Shown piece by piece: positions 24,345 through 35,040 of a DNA stretch of 64,000 nt (position 1 is the first letter of the stretch; each line of letters opens with the position of its first letter). The DNA is taken from NCBI GenBank assembly GCA_036172665.1, contig CM069877.1, positions 16,455,001 to 16,519,000 on the forward strand. Reading direction: 5' to 3'. Made by a program: the position numbers and the translations under genes. The stretch comes from Prosopocoilus inquinatus (lineage: Eukaryota > Arthropoda > Insecta > Coleoptera > Lucanidae). The notes below the pieces were generated by a model. The model did no database searches. It saw only the letters and a program-made list of their open reading frames with translations, and had not been told where the DNA came from.

Positions 24345-24600
24345 ACAAACCGCGCCTGGTTCGGGGAAGTCCTCTGTTACGACATTTTATTTTGATATAT
24401 TCAAAACCATATTCTTGAATGTGTATAATTTACAAAATAATGACTTAAGAGGGTCTTAAGACAAGAAGCAAACATTTTAGGGTCAAGCGGAAAAGGAAAG
24501 ATTCTACTCTCACTAAGAACTACTCTAAATATCTTAAAGAATATATGTATTAAAATTTTGCCGTCAGGGAAAGTCCTTCCCTCCTGTATTTGAAAACGTG
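24345..24600 (-). other. Two exon-like segments related to the tandem unit
   Basis: On the - strand, AACAG followed by AGGACTTCCCCGAAC (near 24375) and ATACAG followed by GAGGGAAGGACTTTCCC (near 24580) resemble the possible last exon of the tandem-unit gene and the unit-junction motif. Both sit after an AG acceptor. They may be relics of older gene copies; I found no exon 1 or 2 nearby. The rest of 24280-25070 shows nothing recognisable. Confidence 0.3.
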
Positions 24601-25201
24601 CTTTTATATCTGAACACTCAAGAAAGTGTTACTTTTAAAATCTGTTACTTAATTAAAAGATGATTTAAAAAAAGAGCATATTCTTCAAATAAATCATTTC
24701 TGAAATACAACTCTGACTTTCAAGGTATACAAAAATGTTTGATAAAAGATTTAATACAGAGAAAACATTTATGTTACTAATTATCGCAAAATATGTAATT
24801 ACATTGTCGGGACAGAATAAAATAAATACAAATGTTGGTGTTGTTGTTGTATGTTTGAAAGGTTTTTGGAAGATATTAATCGAACAAGAAAGTGATTAGA
24901 GTAGAAATTTTAATATTCTCCGACTCCAATTTCTTTTTTTAATATTTGTTTATCTAACGTTTTAAAATGCGTCAAATATAACTTTATATCAATTTAGCAA
25001 GTTTAAAATGCATATGATAAAATTTGATAAAAGTTGGGTTATTGATGCAGTGCAATAGAAAATAATTTATTACCCACTAAGCATAGAATGTTACGTAGCA
25101 TTTCTGAAACGTTTTCAACACAACAATACAGCAATATTTTGAACAAAATGTTGATAGAATATTACAAATGGTATGTGGAATGTTATGAAACACCAATGTA
25201 A

Positions 25202-25340
25202 TGGGCGCGTTCAGAGACGCTCAGCGGCTTAGTTGCTTACCCAGCAATCGTTTGTGATTGGCGCACATTAAGGTAACAGCCAATCACAATCGACTGCTGA
25301 TTAAGCAACTCAGCCGCTGAGCGACCGCTGAACGCGCCCA
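25202..25340. mobile_element. 139-bp palindromic MITE
   Basis: TGGGCGCGTTCAG and its complement form the ends, and ~37-bp arms containing GCTCAGCGGCT and TTGCTTA pair almost throughout. A second inner hairpin is formed by CAATCGTTTGTGATTGGC-like segments. It is clearly GC-richer than its surroundings. Confidence 0.75.
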
Positions 25341-26479
25341 ATGTTACTACATAACAGAATAATAACATTTATTGAAACTATCGAAATAACTTTACAGCAC
25401 TGCATGAAACATTACATAATATTGTTGAAACATGATACTTTTATGATAGGTAAAGTTTTATTTAAATGTTATAATAACAACCCAAATTCAACGATATTTC
25501 TCAATTATTTAATGCGCCTGTGCGTAATAATATGGCGTCGCAACTTTTGCTGCTCTTTACTAGTTTCGACAATTTACTAGACTTAAGGTATTTTCCGATT
25601 GCTATTGCGATTGCGATTTATATACACATATGTATATAAAATATATTATACATATATTTGGAAAATATCTTGTATTAACATACGCGCAATATGTCGCAGA
25701 TTGAATTTGTACTACCTCCTACCTCTTTCAAATGTTTATTGTTAAAAACGTAAAAGGAGTAGGAACGTTAAATCATAGTTTCCTAAAGAAAAATAAAATA
25801 TCTGACAATCGAAAAAATACAGGGTGTTTGAAAATTGCTAGTACAAAAAAAAAACTGTGGCATCTGGAAGTCCTAAGAAATCCAAAAAAAAAAAATTTTA
25901 AAAAATTTCTTTTATTATTTTTATTTTTTATTTTTTTTTTCCATAAAATAAGGCCATTTCCGTCACCTCATTATTCATGTAAGCGGCATTCATTTCAGTA
26001 ATAACAATGTAGCAAGCTGTGACTATTGTGACAGTTTATCATCTTAACTCAGTGGCGTAACAACAATTTTAGCCAAATTTTTAGTAATTTTTATTTCGAA
26101 AACTAAAGGACTTTTATTGGAATTTTTTTTGCTGAACATCAACTCACCATCCCCAATAACCAATTTAACCAATTTAAACATCCGGTATATCTCGACTTCT
26201 TACACGTGACAAAAACTGATAGTGTTTTCTACTAACGTTCACTACATGCACTGAGTGTATCTCCAACTCATTTAGTATGTCAGTAGAAAACGCTATGAGT
26301 TAATTTTAAAATGTGGATATTAAGATTCAACTTTTTTTTTAAATATCTGCAAATTAGCATATTTGTTGGTGAAAGTGGTCAATGCCAGAAGAAATTTAAA
26401 TTATTTTAAACTATTTTACTATACTATATTTAATTTTGTATTTTGATAGTTATTGCGAATATCACACAACCTATACTGT

Positions 26480-27342
26480 CAGGGCCCCCGCGACGCCAAA
26501 AGCCGCCCGCGTGACAATCCATATTTTGGCGCCTTCTAACAGATTTGAGTTGGGGCAAACAAAAACGGTCAATTATCAAAATTATTAAAAATTAAAAGAA
26601 AAGAAATGGAAAAAACAGAAAACATTTTAAACATTTTCCTTTACATTTTTTAAACATTCTCCTTCACTTTTTCCAAACATTCTCCTTCACTTTTTTAAAC
26701 ATTCTCCTTCGCTTTTTTTAAGCATTCTCCTTCACTTTTATTTAAACATTTTCCTTCATTTTTTCAAGTTCCTAGCTGCCGCAAGTCCCCAAAAACGAAG
26801 GGAAGCGCTTTCTTCTCATCTGACCCAGAAGACCTCTGTTTAAACGCCTTCCCCCCCCTCCTCCCAGAATGCAAGTGGGCGAAGCCCGCTAGTTACTAAT
26901 ATTAGAAAAAAAGAAACAAAATCACAAAAGGAAAAGGAACATAAATTTATCAAAACTTAAAAAGTGAAATATAATTTGTTTTTTTGTTAACCAAACCGTA
27001 ACAGTTTACATAATTTATTTTTTTACCTAATAAAATTATTAAATTTTTATGAAGAAATTAGCAAACGAAAATTACATAAATTAGACTTTTCTACTTTTAA
27101 TTGCCGCAGATAACTGTTCTATTTTAGTCGACGTTTTGCCGCGAGGTTGACGGCTTCATCAAAACTTGTGGTTAGTTTTTCGAATAATTTATACCAGACA
27201 AGAAACTGTTTCCCATTATTTTTCTTTTCTTGGGCGAAAAAAATGACAAAATATGTCAAATGACCAAGATGTTAATTGCCGCCCCTTGAACATAGCGCCC
27301 GCGTACTCTGCACGCTTTGCACATATGGTTACGGGGGCCCTG
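26480..27342. mobile_element. Non-autonomous hAT-like element with 8-bp target duplication
   Basis: The ends are CAGGGCCCCCG in inverted orientation. The 8 bases outside are TATACTGT on the left (26472-26479) and TGTACTGT on the right (27343-27350): 7 of 8 identical, the length made by hAT elements. There is no transposase. GC-rich ends surround an AT-rich interior that includes a minisatellite. Near 27127-27172 the - strand has a TGATGAAGCC...GGCAAAACGTC arrangement that resembles a decayed hammerhead. Confidence 0.75.
26620..26768. repeat. Minisatellite of ~25-28 bp units
   Basis: Six successive copies of a unit close to AAACATTCTCCTTCACTTTT differ by a few bases and by poly(T) length. It lies inside the hAT-like element. 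Confidence 0.75.
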
Positions 27343-28294
27343 TGTACTGTTCAATCTACGGTACGTACTTTTGTTTCCAAGGCTACTCGAGGTGGTTTTT
27401 TTATTGAAGGCTCGTTATAAGAAGTACTCACTTAAAAATTACTCCTAATTAAAAAGTGACATTGCTTTAGGAAAAGGGAAAAAACCGCTGCAGTTAGGCT
27501 GCACTATCGCTTTGCGATAAATCCTCGAAAGTGATGCTACATTTTAAAGTTAGAATACAGAATGCAAAGAACACACGTGAAAAATATAGAGGTAAAATGT
27601 TTTATTTATTTTACGTATTTTTAAAAGAGATACATTTCAGATTTTCAGTCACATCATCTAAAATGTTTTTATGTTAATAAGGAAAAAATGTTGAAAAACT
27701 GATGAAGGGTAAGTAATACGATTTTTTTTAATTGTTTTGACATTATAATGTATTTATATATCATTTGCTTCATTTATATTTACAGAATTTTGTAACCTCA
27801 CCGAGAACAAAATTTTTAGCACGAGAAAATAATGGTGAAGGTACACAATTTTTTGAAACAAATGTATGATTAACAGCGATTACATAGAAGTTTTGGACCA
27901 AACTCAACTTACCAAATAGACACAACTGATTACGTTCTATTGTCCCCCGCCTGCAAGTACGCCTATTTCGCTCGTTCAGTATTTAATAAGCGGATTAGAT
28001 TTAATAATTATTATGATCTCCACGGCTTGTATTTTTATATTTGGTGTTTTAATATATTATTTTGATTGTAAATACATATATTGATGTCCACCGACGTTTC
28101 ATTAATTGTATTAATAAACACTTTGCATAGTAAAATTCCTTCTGTGTTACAATTAGAAAATATAATCTATGTAGATACATTAATACTGGATATACTTCAT
28201 CTTTGCATTTGGAATTTATTAAATCTATCTCTGTCTCACAAAATAAGAAAGATCTCCTTTGTAACTACTTATTATGAATACAGTTTATTACAAT

Positions 28295-28345
28295 GGCACC
28301 CTTTGTTGAGCTGTTTCGGCCCTGTTTGGGGGCTTCTCAGCAGAG
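28295..28345 (-). repeat. Scrap of the hammerhead satellite
   Basis: About 50 bp of the - strand keeps CTGCTGAGAAGCCC, GGGCCGAAACAGCT and little else. One base of the core is missing and there is no GTC triplet, so it is inactive. Confidence 0.6.
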
Positions 28346-28511
28346 GGATCGCGAAGTAATCAAACATTTTAAAGTTTACAAGTGTTAAAGCAGCTTTATT
28401 GAAGTGGACGTTAGCATAAGTTGCATTGCTTCATATTGCTAAACTAAAAATTTGCACCAATAAGTACAGAATGAAGTAACATAATGTGCGTTTTATTTCA
28501 AAGTTACATAT

Positions 28512-28832
28512 TGTGTTTCACTTCTCAGCTACAAACCCCTGACTTTTTAAATTTATTTACGGGTCGATTCTAAATTTTTGTCAATTGTGCGTCCTTTTAA
28601 AACCAACATTTTCTGATTATAAAGCCGCAGTCAAACACAAATTGCAAAAAATTAACATATTAGACTTTGTTTAATCACGAAAAGTTATAAATAAATTTGG
28701 GGTTATTTCCTAATTTTAAACAACTTTTTTAAATAATTTTTCATTATTAAACAAGGCGAAATTTTAAAATCGATCCGTTAATAAATTTAAAAAAAGTACA
28801 GATGTGTGTAGATGAGAAGTGAAATACAGTGT
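28512..28832. repeat. Foldback repeat with ~70-bp arms
   Basis: GTTTCACTTCTC (28514 onward) and GAGAAGTGAAAT (near 28820) begin arms that pair over ~70 bp, including an AAATTTATT block. The AT-rich centre also has weaker pairing. Confidence 0.5.
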
Positions 28833-29521
28833 TATCTTGTAATAGTAGTGCAATGTTTCTAAAGGAACGTCAATGACACATTACTAAAGGAACGTTCATG
28901 AAACAAGTATAGGAAACATAATGATAATATTACGTTTAAATATTAATAAAACATTGCAATTTACGTTTATACAGCGTTAATAAAGAAACGTCGGATCAAC
29001 ATTTTTATTATAACGTTATTCTGCAACATCGCTTACTAGGACATAGAACTATCGGCATAACGTTACTTTCTACACTAAACACGTTTAACCGGAAACATTA
29101 CGTCTGACTAAATAACGTCCACAAAATGTTTACATAACATTTTTTTGCTTAGTGGGTATATTGTACTTTTAATTAAAGTCGACTCTTGTTCTGAGGAAGC
29201 TATCAGATTTCCAGATTGACTACTATCCGGTTAAAGTTTAAAAACTTTTATTTATTGTACTTTTAAATCACTAGAGGCGGCTAATCAATTAAATCAGTTT
29301 TATTAAAGTAAAAGAGGAAGCCCTTCTTGCCAATTTGAAGTTGCCACATCTCACTTATATCATTGGTAAAACTCTATAGAATGTAAACTCCCTAATACGG
29401 AAGTGATTCCTAGAGTGCCTTAAATAAGAGTGTGGACATACGTGAAGTCGATTTCTATTGGTCGCGAGCGATTTTCGACTTTACTTACCAAGGTCGGTAG
29501 CCATATTTATTCTAAGCGTAT

Positions 29522-29844
29522 TGTTACGTTTCTAGGGTTTAAATTTATTTATTTAAACGAACAAAACATTGTAAAAACTTAACCGTAATTTATTAATGCT
29601 TACAATCTAATTTATTTGTAACAATTTATTTACACACTAAATCTAACTTCGACGATCGCTATTTAGAATTCGACTGACTCCTGAGTCAACTCCGGCCGAT
29701 TTTATATCCTTTGCTGCCTTCTCGTTCATTCCAGCGCTGGAAAATTCGAGTTTGTTCGATGGTGGCGTGACGGCCGATGACGCATAATAACGAACCGACT
29801 TCTTGACGCCTTCAGTGTGTCGTAGTGCTGAGTGGCTCGCCACA
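29522..29844 (-). mobile_element. Solo LTR (gypsy-like), with 4-bp target duplication GTAT
   Basis: On the - strand the sequence starts TGTGGCGAGCC and ends AACGTAACA (5'-TG...CA-3'). It has a TATAAAA box about mid-length, AATAAA-type signals after it, and direct GTAT repeats at 29518-29521 and 29845-29848. No internal coding region remains. It lies inside the THAP element, so it is the younger insertion. Confidence 0.8.
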
Positions 29845-30355
29845 GTATTTAATGCGGTAAGAGAAATGTTATTTCATATGGTTATTCGTTAATTTAACCT
29901 ACATTGAGACGATTGTGACTGTTTAATAGTGTTATTGATTAATCAGTTAATTGTTTTTGTTAATAGTGTGTACTATATTGTTGTTGAGTTTACTGTTACT
30001 AAGAAATTAGTTGTCAGATTCGTAGACAAGAATGTTTGTTATTTATTGAGTGTGGCACAAAGGTAAGAATTTCTTTTAATATTAACTACAAACATTTTTT
30101 TAAAAATCCTAGCCCAGAAGTATAGTATTGTGTAACAACTAATAAAAAGAAATAACAATTTGATACCGTCCGTACTCTTATAACCTCGTAAGTTATTTTT
30201 GGGTAATATATAGGTACCTACATTTATTAATGAATAAAAGTTACAGAAAAAATACAGTTTTTTTTTTGATCTTACAAAATAACGCTGATGAGGTTTATAA
30301 GTACTGTATTGAAATATGCACTTATGGTATTTATAAAACAATTCTTTACAGTACT

Positions 30356-30929
30356 ATGGTTGGGTGTGTGGCAATTGGTTGTTCGAATTAGTCATCGTAG
30401 TGATTTCTGATGAAAGCTTTTCCTCGAGATCGTGTAAGGAGGAAACAATAGACTAACCAAGTAAATTGAAGGGACTGGGAGCCCACAAATTGTTCATGGC
30501 TGTGTGAGGTACGACTTTTGCCAATGTATTAAAATAAACACTGTAACGTATTAAAAATATCAAACCAACTAAAGTGTGTATCTTTTAGGTATATTTTACA
30601 CCTGAAATGTGAGAAAAGCCCAGGGCTGATGGCAAAAGAGTAGTAAGAAGTACGAGTCGCCTGTAAAAAAACGGAAACCACTTGCCGAAAGAACAATTCC
30701 ACAGCCTACAGTTCTTGTACAGCAGGCGGCATTACAAGCACAGCCTACAGTTCCTGTACAGCAGGCAACATTAGAAGCACAGCCTACTTTGAAAAGTTTT
30801 AAGAAAAATTGTTTATTTTATAGCAATCCGGAAACATTTAATATTTTTATGAGGCTAGAAACTGTATTCCAACAGTATTTTGAATTTCTTAAAAATAAAA
30901 ACATTAATTTGACAGGTTTTTTTTTTTGA
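30356..30929 (+). pseudogene. THAP-domain protein (transposase-derived), broken
   Basis: The first exon reads MVGCVAIGCSN, then AFPRD and WEPTNCSWLCE: the C2CH zinc-finger spacing, FP and W/P residues of a THAP DNA-binding domain, with several in-frame stops. A GTACGA donor (30509) and TTTTAG acceptor (30588) join it to a second exon starting VYFTPEM. Further on, in another frame, an open stretch of about 90 residues contains two 13-residue repeats (QPTVLVQQAALQA and QPTVPVQQATLEA), then LKSFKKNCLFYSNPETF, stopping at 30929. No catalytic domain is visible. An AATAAA lies at about 31146. Confidence 0.7.
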
Positions 30930-31399
30930 AAAATGTAATAATATAAGACAGTGAATCTATTTTAAATTGCCGACTAAAAATGAAAATAATAAATAGATTA
31001 ATTACGTTTATGGCATCACTAAATCATTAAATTATATAATTATTTTTATTATATAAGTGTTTTAGTGTCTACATATTAGCATAAATGTTTATTTCATTTC
31101 ATATCTGTTTATGTTCTTTTCTTAGTTGTGTAATTATGTTCTATGAATAAATATACTTAAAAGTGAAGCGCTTATGTTTTTCTTACTTGAAATGCAGTCA
31201 TGGTTATAGTCGGAGGAAGAAAATGGCAAATTAGGATAAATCAACAGACGGCTGCCTAATTTCAAATTTGCCTCCTAAGTTAGAAGAAATATGGCGCCCG
31301 TATGCCTACACTCTTATTTTAAGGCACTCTAAGTGATTCCATCCGTGCGCGACCTCTTGTGGCCATGAAGAACTCCTGGCGGGAAAATCCAAAAGGGTC

Positions 31400-32244
31400 A
31401 ATAAATAGCCTATTATATTATTTATTTGCTAGTTTTATTTTTCTTTTAAAAGAATAAATATCGGATATCCATCCTGACACATATCGGATATCTATCCTGA
31501 TATTTTCAAATGCAAAATATCCGGCTATTTTTGCTATTTATATGTATAAATAGCTGGTTATTTTACATCAGTACTTAAAACCCGACAACTTTTATATTTA
31601 AAGGCTATTTTACATTATACTAATTTATGTTGCGAGAAAATAGTAGCAAAAAATATTAGCTAAGAAATATTATGAAACGGAAACAAATACATCTGTATCT
31701 CGACGATTTTATGACATCATAATTTGTTTTGCTGTTTTACACTATCCTAATACTTGATATACCTTTTTCTAGTACCATTTTATATGTTAATGTAAAACAG
31801 GCCTAAAGTTTCTTTTTCTAGCTAGAAATTTTAATCATTTTAGCTTTAAAAACCGTAACATAACTGAATAGCGTAGAATACCGGTTCAAGACTGTATGTA
31901 TCGCTGATGGTGATCTGTGCTTTTGTTCATCTTCACCAACTGCAGATTTTCACAAATGGTGCCTCTACCCTCTTGAAGTGTTGGTTACTGCTTCAACGGC
32001 ACGTGGAAAACAATATTCATTCAGTAAATAGAAAACAGTTTAATAGAGAATAAAGATCAATTTTATTCATGGTATAAACATATAAACTATCTATCATTTA
32101 TCTATTTCTAAGACCCGTATGACATAGTAATAATTCTTGTATAAAATTTGTTACAAAGTGAGTGATTTTTTATTGGTTGATTCAATACTTTATACAAGAA
32201 TTATCACTGCCTCATCAAGACCTAATCTGTAGAATACATGTCAG
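31400..32244. other. No gene recognised
   Basis: The stretch is AT-rich, with a short direct repeat TATCGGATATC (31459 and 31484) and a 19-bp inverted repeat around GATAATTCTTGTATAAA (32125-32206). No coding signal. Confidence 0.45.
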
Positions 32245-32425
32245 TTAGGGTCAATTCTACCAATGTGGTTCAAGGGGACATTCAACTGAACCAGGTTCAA
32301 AGTAAACAAATTTACATAGGATTTTAAGGACATATGACAATTAATGCATTCTTAAACAAAATTCGATGCGATTTTGTTCACTTTGATCTAGTTCAATCGA
32401 ATTACCTTGGTACAACTGGCCCTAA
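32245..32425. mobile_element. ~180-bp MITE abutting the SIAH-like stop codon
   Basis: The left end TTAGGGTCAATTCTACCAA is mirrored by the right end TTGGTACAACTGGCCCTAA, with further paired blocks (GGTTCAAAGT...). Its right end lies five bases from the stop codon of the 32431-33969 gene, so it supplies the start of that gene's 3' UTR. Confidence 0.7.
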
Positions 32426-32430
32426 GACGT

Positions 32431-33969
32431 TTATTTGACATCATCAGTTATTTTATACCAATACATAAGGCGACCGTTACTAGCAAAGGACGATAAAACA
32501 TTCAGTGGTAACATAACACAATCATTAAACATATCACTTTGGTCAGTCATGTCTCGGCAAACATCAGTTCTAAATAATGTGCGGTTCTGATTTGTAGAAT
32601 GAAGCAATCCAATTTCATATTTATACTTTTGAGCCATTCCTCTTGGTCCGATTAATTGTACAGACCAATACCCGTTTTGGTGTCTCTGATGGCACATTCT
32701 GAAGATCTGGCCAAAAACAAGCATGCAACGTACTTCAAAGTATTGTTGTTGTGCATCACAAGAAAAGGGAACTATACACATACTGTGATTATTGCAAACT
32801 ATTTTATCGCTGTGGCAAACTCGTAAGTGACTACTTATGTTTGTATACAATCCAGTCCACAAGCAGTGCATTTGCTCATGTAGAGGACAATTATATGGTC
32901 TCAAATTGCATTCTTCTTCATGGTGAGTTATCTCAGTTATTGAGAATGTTTTATTGCAACCATACTCTTTGTATACACAAGGATGTCTCACTGAATTTGA
33001 CAGAGATTCTAAAACATAATTTCTCGTGTGGCCAAAAGTCGAGCGGCAAATTGGGCAATGTTCTAATTTCGGCCGACATTTATTACAAATGGTATGGCCT
33101 GAAATACACTGAAGAATGGGTGGTCTCATATAGGTATTACAAACAGGACACTCAAAGCAATACAGCAACTTCTCGCATATTTCACTTGACTCCATGTTTT
33201 TTGTTGTTATTTTTATACAAGTATTGATGTTCTCTTCAAAAAATTCCCTTAGAAATACAAGATTAAAAGAAATAGCTTTCTTTTTGTCAAACTCATTGTT
33301 GATTTCACTTTCAGGTAAAATAGTTCCTTTATTTTCTATTCGCATACTTTCACATTGTTGTTCAATAGTGCACAGGAAATTATCGATCTTCTCTACTTCT
33401 CCTATGTAATATATTATATAGAACAAATGTTTATCATCATGATCTAATTTTATACGCACGAGAAACTTTTCGTTTTTAATTACAAGCAAATTGATCTGAT
33501 CGTAATTGCAATTTATGCGAAAGCACAACTTCACGGAATGGTATTCTGTAATGATTAAAGAGCTGGCATGATGCTCTTCAAAATGGTCTACTATATTAAC
33601 GAAGGATTCACCCTGAGCACATTCATTGAAGAATATAAAAGGACAAATTAAATCATGAAAGGCACAAGATCCTTCATGTTTCGACAAATCATTAAAGTAT
33701 ATTTTCTCACTACAACCATTCTTCTTATATTTACATGGAACTTTCAATTTGCATAGTATACTCTCCAACTCTGTATTTCTCTCTTTGTCAACGTAACTTG
33801 TATACTTTAAGCAGGAACCACAACAATTACCTTGAGACACTTTAAAAACGGGATATTTAAGCAATTTCTTGCAATACTGGCATTTGAATATAGGTAGATT
33901 TAATAATTCATCGTTTAAATCAGATTGTGATATTTCCATTATACCTGAAATCACACGATAATCCTTCAT
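32431..33969 (-). CDS. Double SINA/SIAH-like E3 ubiquitin ligase
   Basis: This single-exon frame of 512 residues encodes two tandem SINA-type modules. Module 1 (~28-260) has a damaged RING (C30, C33, C49-C53, no His ligand) and a SIAH-type zinc finger (C79...CSEKI...H...C102), then a beta-rich substrate-binding-like part. Module 2 has an orthodox RING (C274, C277, C288, H292, C295, C298, C305, C308, with the family string PPILQC), two zinc fingers at ~331-385, and a C-terminal TRAF-like substrate-binding domain. Normal SINA/SIAH proteins are about 280-320 residues, so this is a fusion or internal duplication. Known members pair with E2 enzymes to ubiquitinate bound substrates in the cytosol. 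ATG codons at residues 1 and 11 are both possible starts. No clear promoter is seen at 33970-34270. Confidence 0.85.
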   Translation of the reverse strand: MKDYRVISGIMEISQSDLNDELLNLPIFKCQYCKKLLKYPVFKVSQGNCCGSCLKYTSYVDKERNTELESILCKLKVPCKYKKNGCSEKIYFNDLSKHEGSCAFHDLICPFIFFNECAQGESFVNIVDHFEEHHASSLIITEYHSVKLCFRINCNYDQINLLVIKNEKFLVRIKLDHDDKHLFYIIYYIGEVEKIDNFLCTIEQQCESMRIENKGTILPESEINNEFDKKKAISFNLVFLREFFEENINTCIKITTKNMESSEICEKLLYCFECPVCNTYMRPPILQCISGHTICNKCRPKLEHCPICRSTFGHTRNYVLESLSNSVRHPCVYKEYGCNKTFSITEITHHEEECNLRPYNCPLHEQMHCLWTGLYTNISSHLRVCHSDKIVCNNHSMCIVPFSCDAQQQYFEVRCMLVFGQIFRMCHQRHQNGYWSVQLIGPRGMAQKYKYEIGLLHSTNQNRTLFRTDVCRDMTDQSDMFNDCVMLPLNVLSSFASNGRLMYWYKITDDVK

Positions 33970-34300
33970 TATAACCTCACATATAAAAGTACTTTGAATA
34001 TAAATTGCTTACAAGCTTTATAATGGATAATAGTTTTAATTTTTAGTTGAGAAACAAATAGTAGTATATTATTATAATCCTAATAACTGATGTTTAGTAG
34101 TTTATGTACTCAGACGATAAAAACAACTTTAATCTTCGATAACATCATATTAAAGTCCCTAGATCGGAATATGTGACATGTGACACTTAATAAAATAAAA
34201 ATGGAACGAAGTTTAGTTCGCAAAAGTGGCTCCACCTGGATTTTGGGCACAGCAAAGGCGGAGTTTTAAACTTTAATGTTTTAGAAAAATTTTGTGCAAA

Positions 34301-34414
34301 TCGTTTTTGATTGCAGTGAGAACCTCGAGCAGCCTCTGGACAGCTGTTTCAGCCCTGCTTGGGGCTTCTTCAGCAGAAACGTAGCTCGACATTCCCACTG
34401 CAGACCAAAAACGA
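34301..34414 (-). ncRNA. Predicted type I hammerhead ribozyme
   Basis: Same core and stems as the copy at 62775-62888 (described in full there), on the - strand: CTGAAGA, AGCCC/GGGCT, GAAAC and GTC all intact. Confidence 0.8.
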
Positions 34415-34759
34415 CTTGCCCAATTTATTCGCAAATGCGATGTAAGAATGATGAACATATAAAATAGCGACATCTTACTATCGCTTTTTGACCTAACATT
34501 GCAGTAGGATAGACAAATTGAAGCGGGATTTGCTCCTAATGAGTCCCCCATGCAAGGCGGCCATGCTTGCTGTCAAAGCATAATGAAAGATTTTAGAAAA
34601 ATTTTGTGCATGGCCGCCTTGCATGGGGGACTCATTAGGAGCAAATCCCGCTTCAATTTGTCCATCCTACTGCAATGTTAGGTCAAAAAGCGATAGTAAG
34701 ATGTCGCTATTTTATATGTTCATCATTCTTACATCGCATTTGCGAATAAATTGGGCAAG

Positions 34760-34873
34760 TCGTTTTTGGTCTGCAGTGGGAATGTCGAGCTACGTTTCTG
34801 CTGAAGAAGCCCCAAGCAGGGCTGAAACAGCTGTCCAGAGGCTGCTCGAGGTTCTCACTGCAATCAAAAACGA
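34760..34873 (+). ncRNA. Predicted type I hammerhead ribozyme
   Basis: Intact + strand copy in the second monomer of this locus. Core bases, stem II, stem III and both strands of the extended stem I are present; predicted cleavage after C at 34835. Confidence 0.8.
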
Positions 34874-35040
34874 TTTGCACAAAATTTTTCTAAAATCTTT
34901 CATTATGCTTTGACAGCAAGCATGGCCGCCTTGCATGGGGGACTCATTAGGAGCAAATCCCGCTTCAATTTGTCTATCCTACTGCAATGTTAGGTCAAAA
35001 AGCGATAGTAAGATGTCGCTATTTTATATGTTCATCATTT

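Larger units (their letters stand above)
25071..29158. mobile_element. 4.1-kb element with 13-bp terminal inverted repeats, heavily nested
   Basis: The left end TACCCACTAAGCA (25071-25083) is the exact complement of the right end (29146-29158). Just inside both ends similar AATGTTACGT-like blocks follow, and the 3' 300 bp is rich in AACGTT-type imperfect repeats. It is flanked by TAT on both sides. No transposase remains. Inside are a 139-bp MITE, an 863-bp hAT-like element, a ribozyme-satellite scrap and a 320-bp foldback, so the original element was probably only about 2.5 kb. Confidence 0.55.
29411..31330. mobile_element. THAP-domain DNA transposon (P-like or related), decayed
   Basis: The inverted ends share AGAGTGCCTTAA followed by an ATAAGAGTGT block over about 33 bp. 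The sequence AAGTGATTCC directly outside both ends (29401-29410, 31331-31340) is a target-site duplication of 9-10 bp. The uninterrupted target is seen in a related repeat at 37237-37336, which confirms the insertion. The element encodes a broken THAP-domain protein and holds a solo LTR. THAP domains are typical of P-type transposases, but those usually make 8-bp duplications, so the superfamily is left open. Confidence 0.75.
34275..35040. repeat. Hammerhead satellite locus 1: inverted monomer, direct monomer, partial monomer
   Basis: One full monomer lies on the - strand (about 34275-34605), followed head to head by a full + monomer (34606-34917) and a third + copy cut short at about 35037. 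The monomers are nearly identical to those at 62.3-64 kb. The inversion junction is at GTGCA followed by TGGCCGCC, a different place in the monomer from that at 62580. Confidence 0.9.

Noticed and set aside
32751..33409. 158- and 71-codon + strand frames opposite the SIAH-like gene
   Set aside because: They are antisense to a well-supported coding sequence and match no family.
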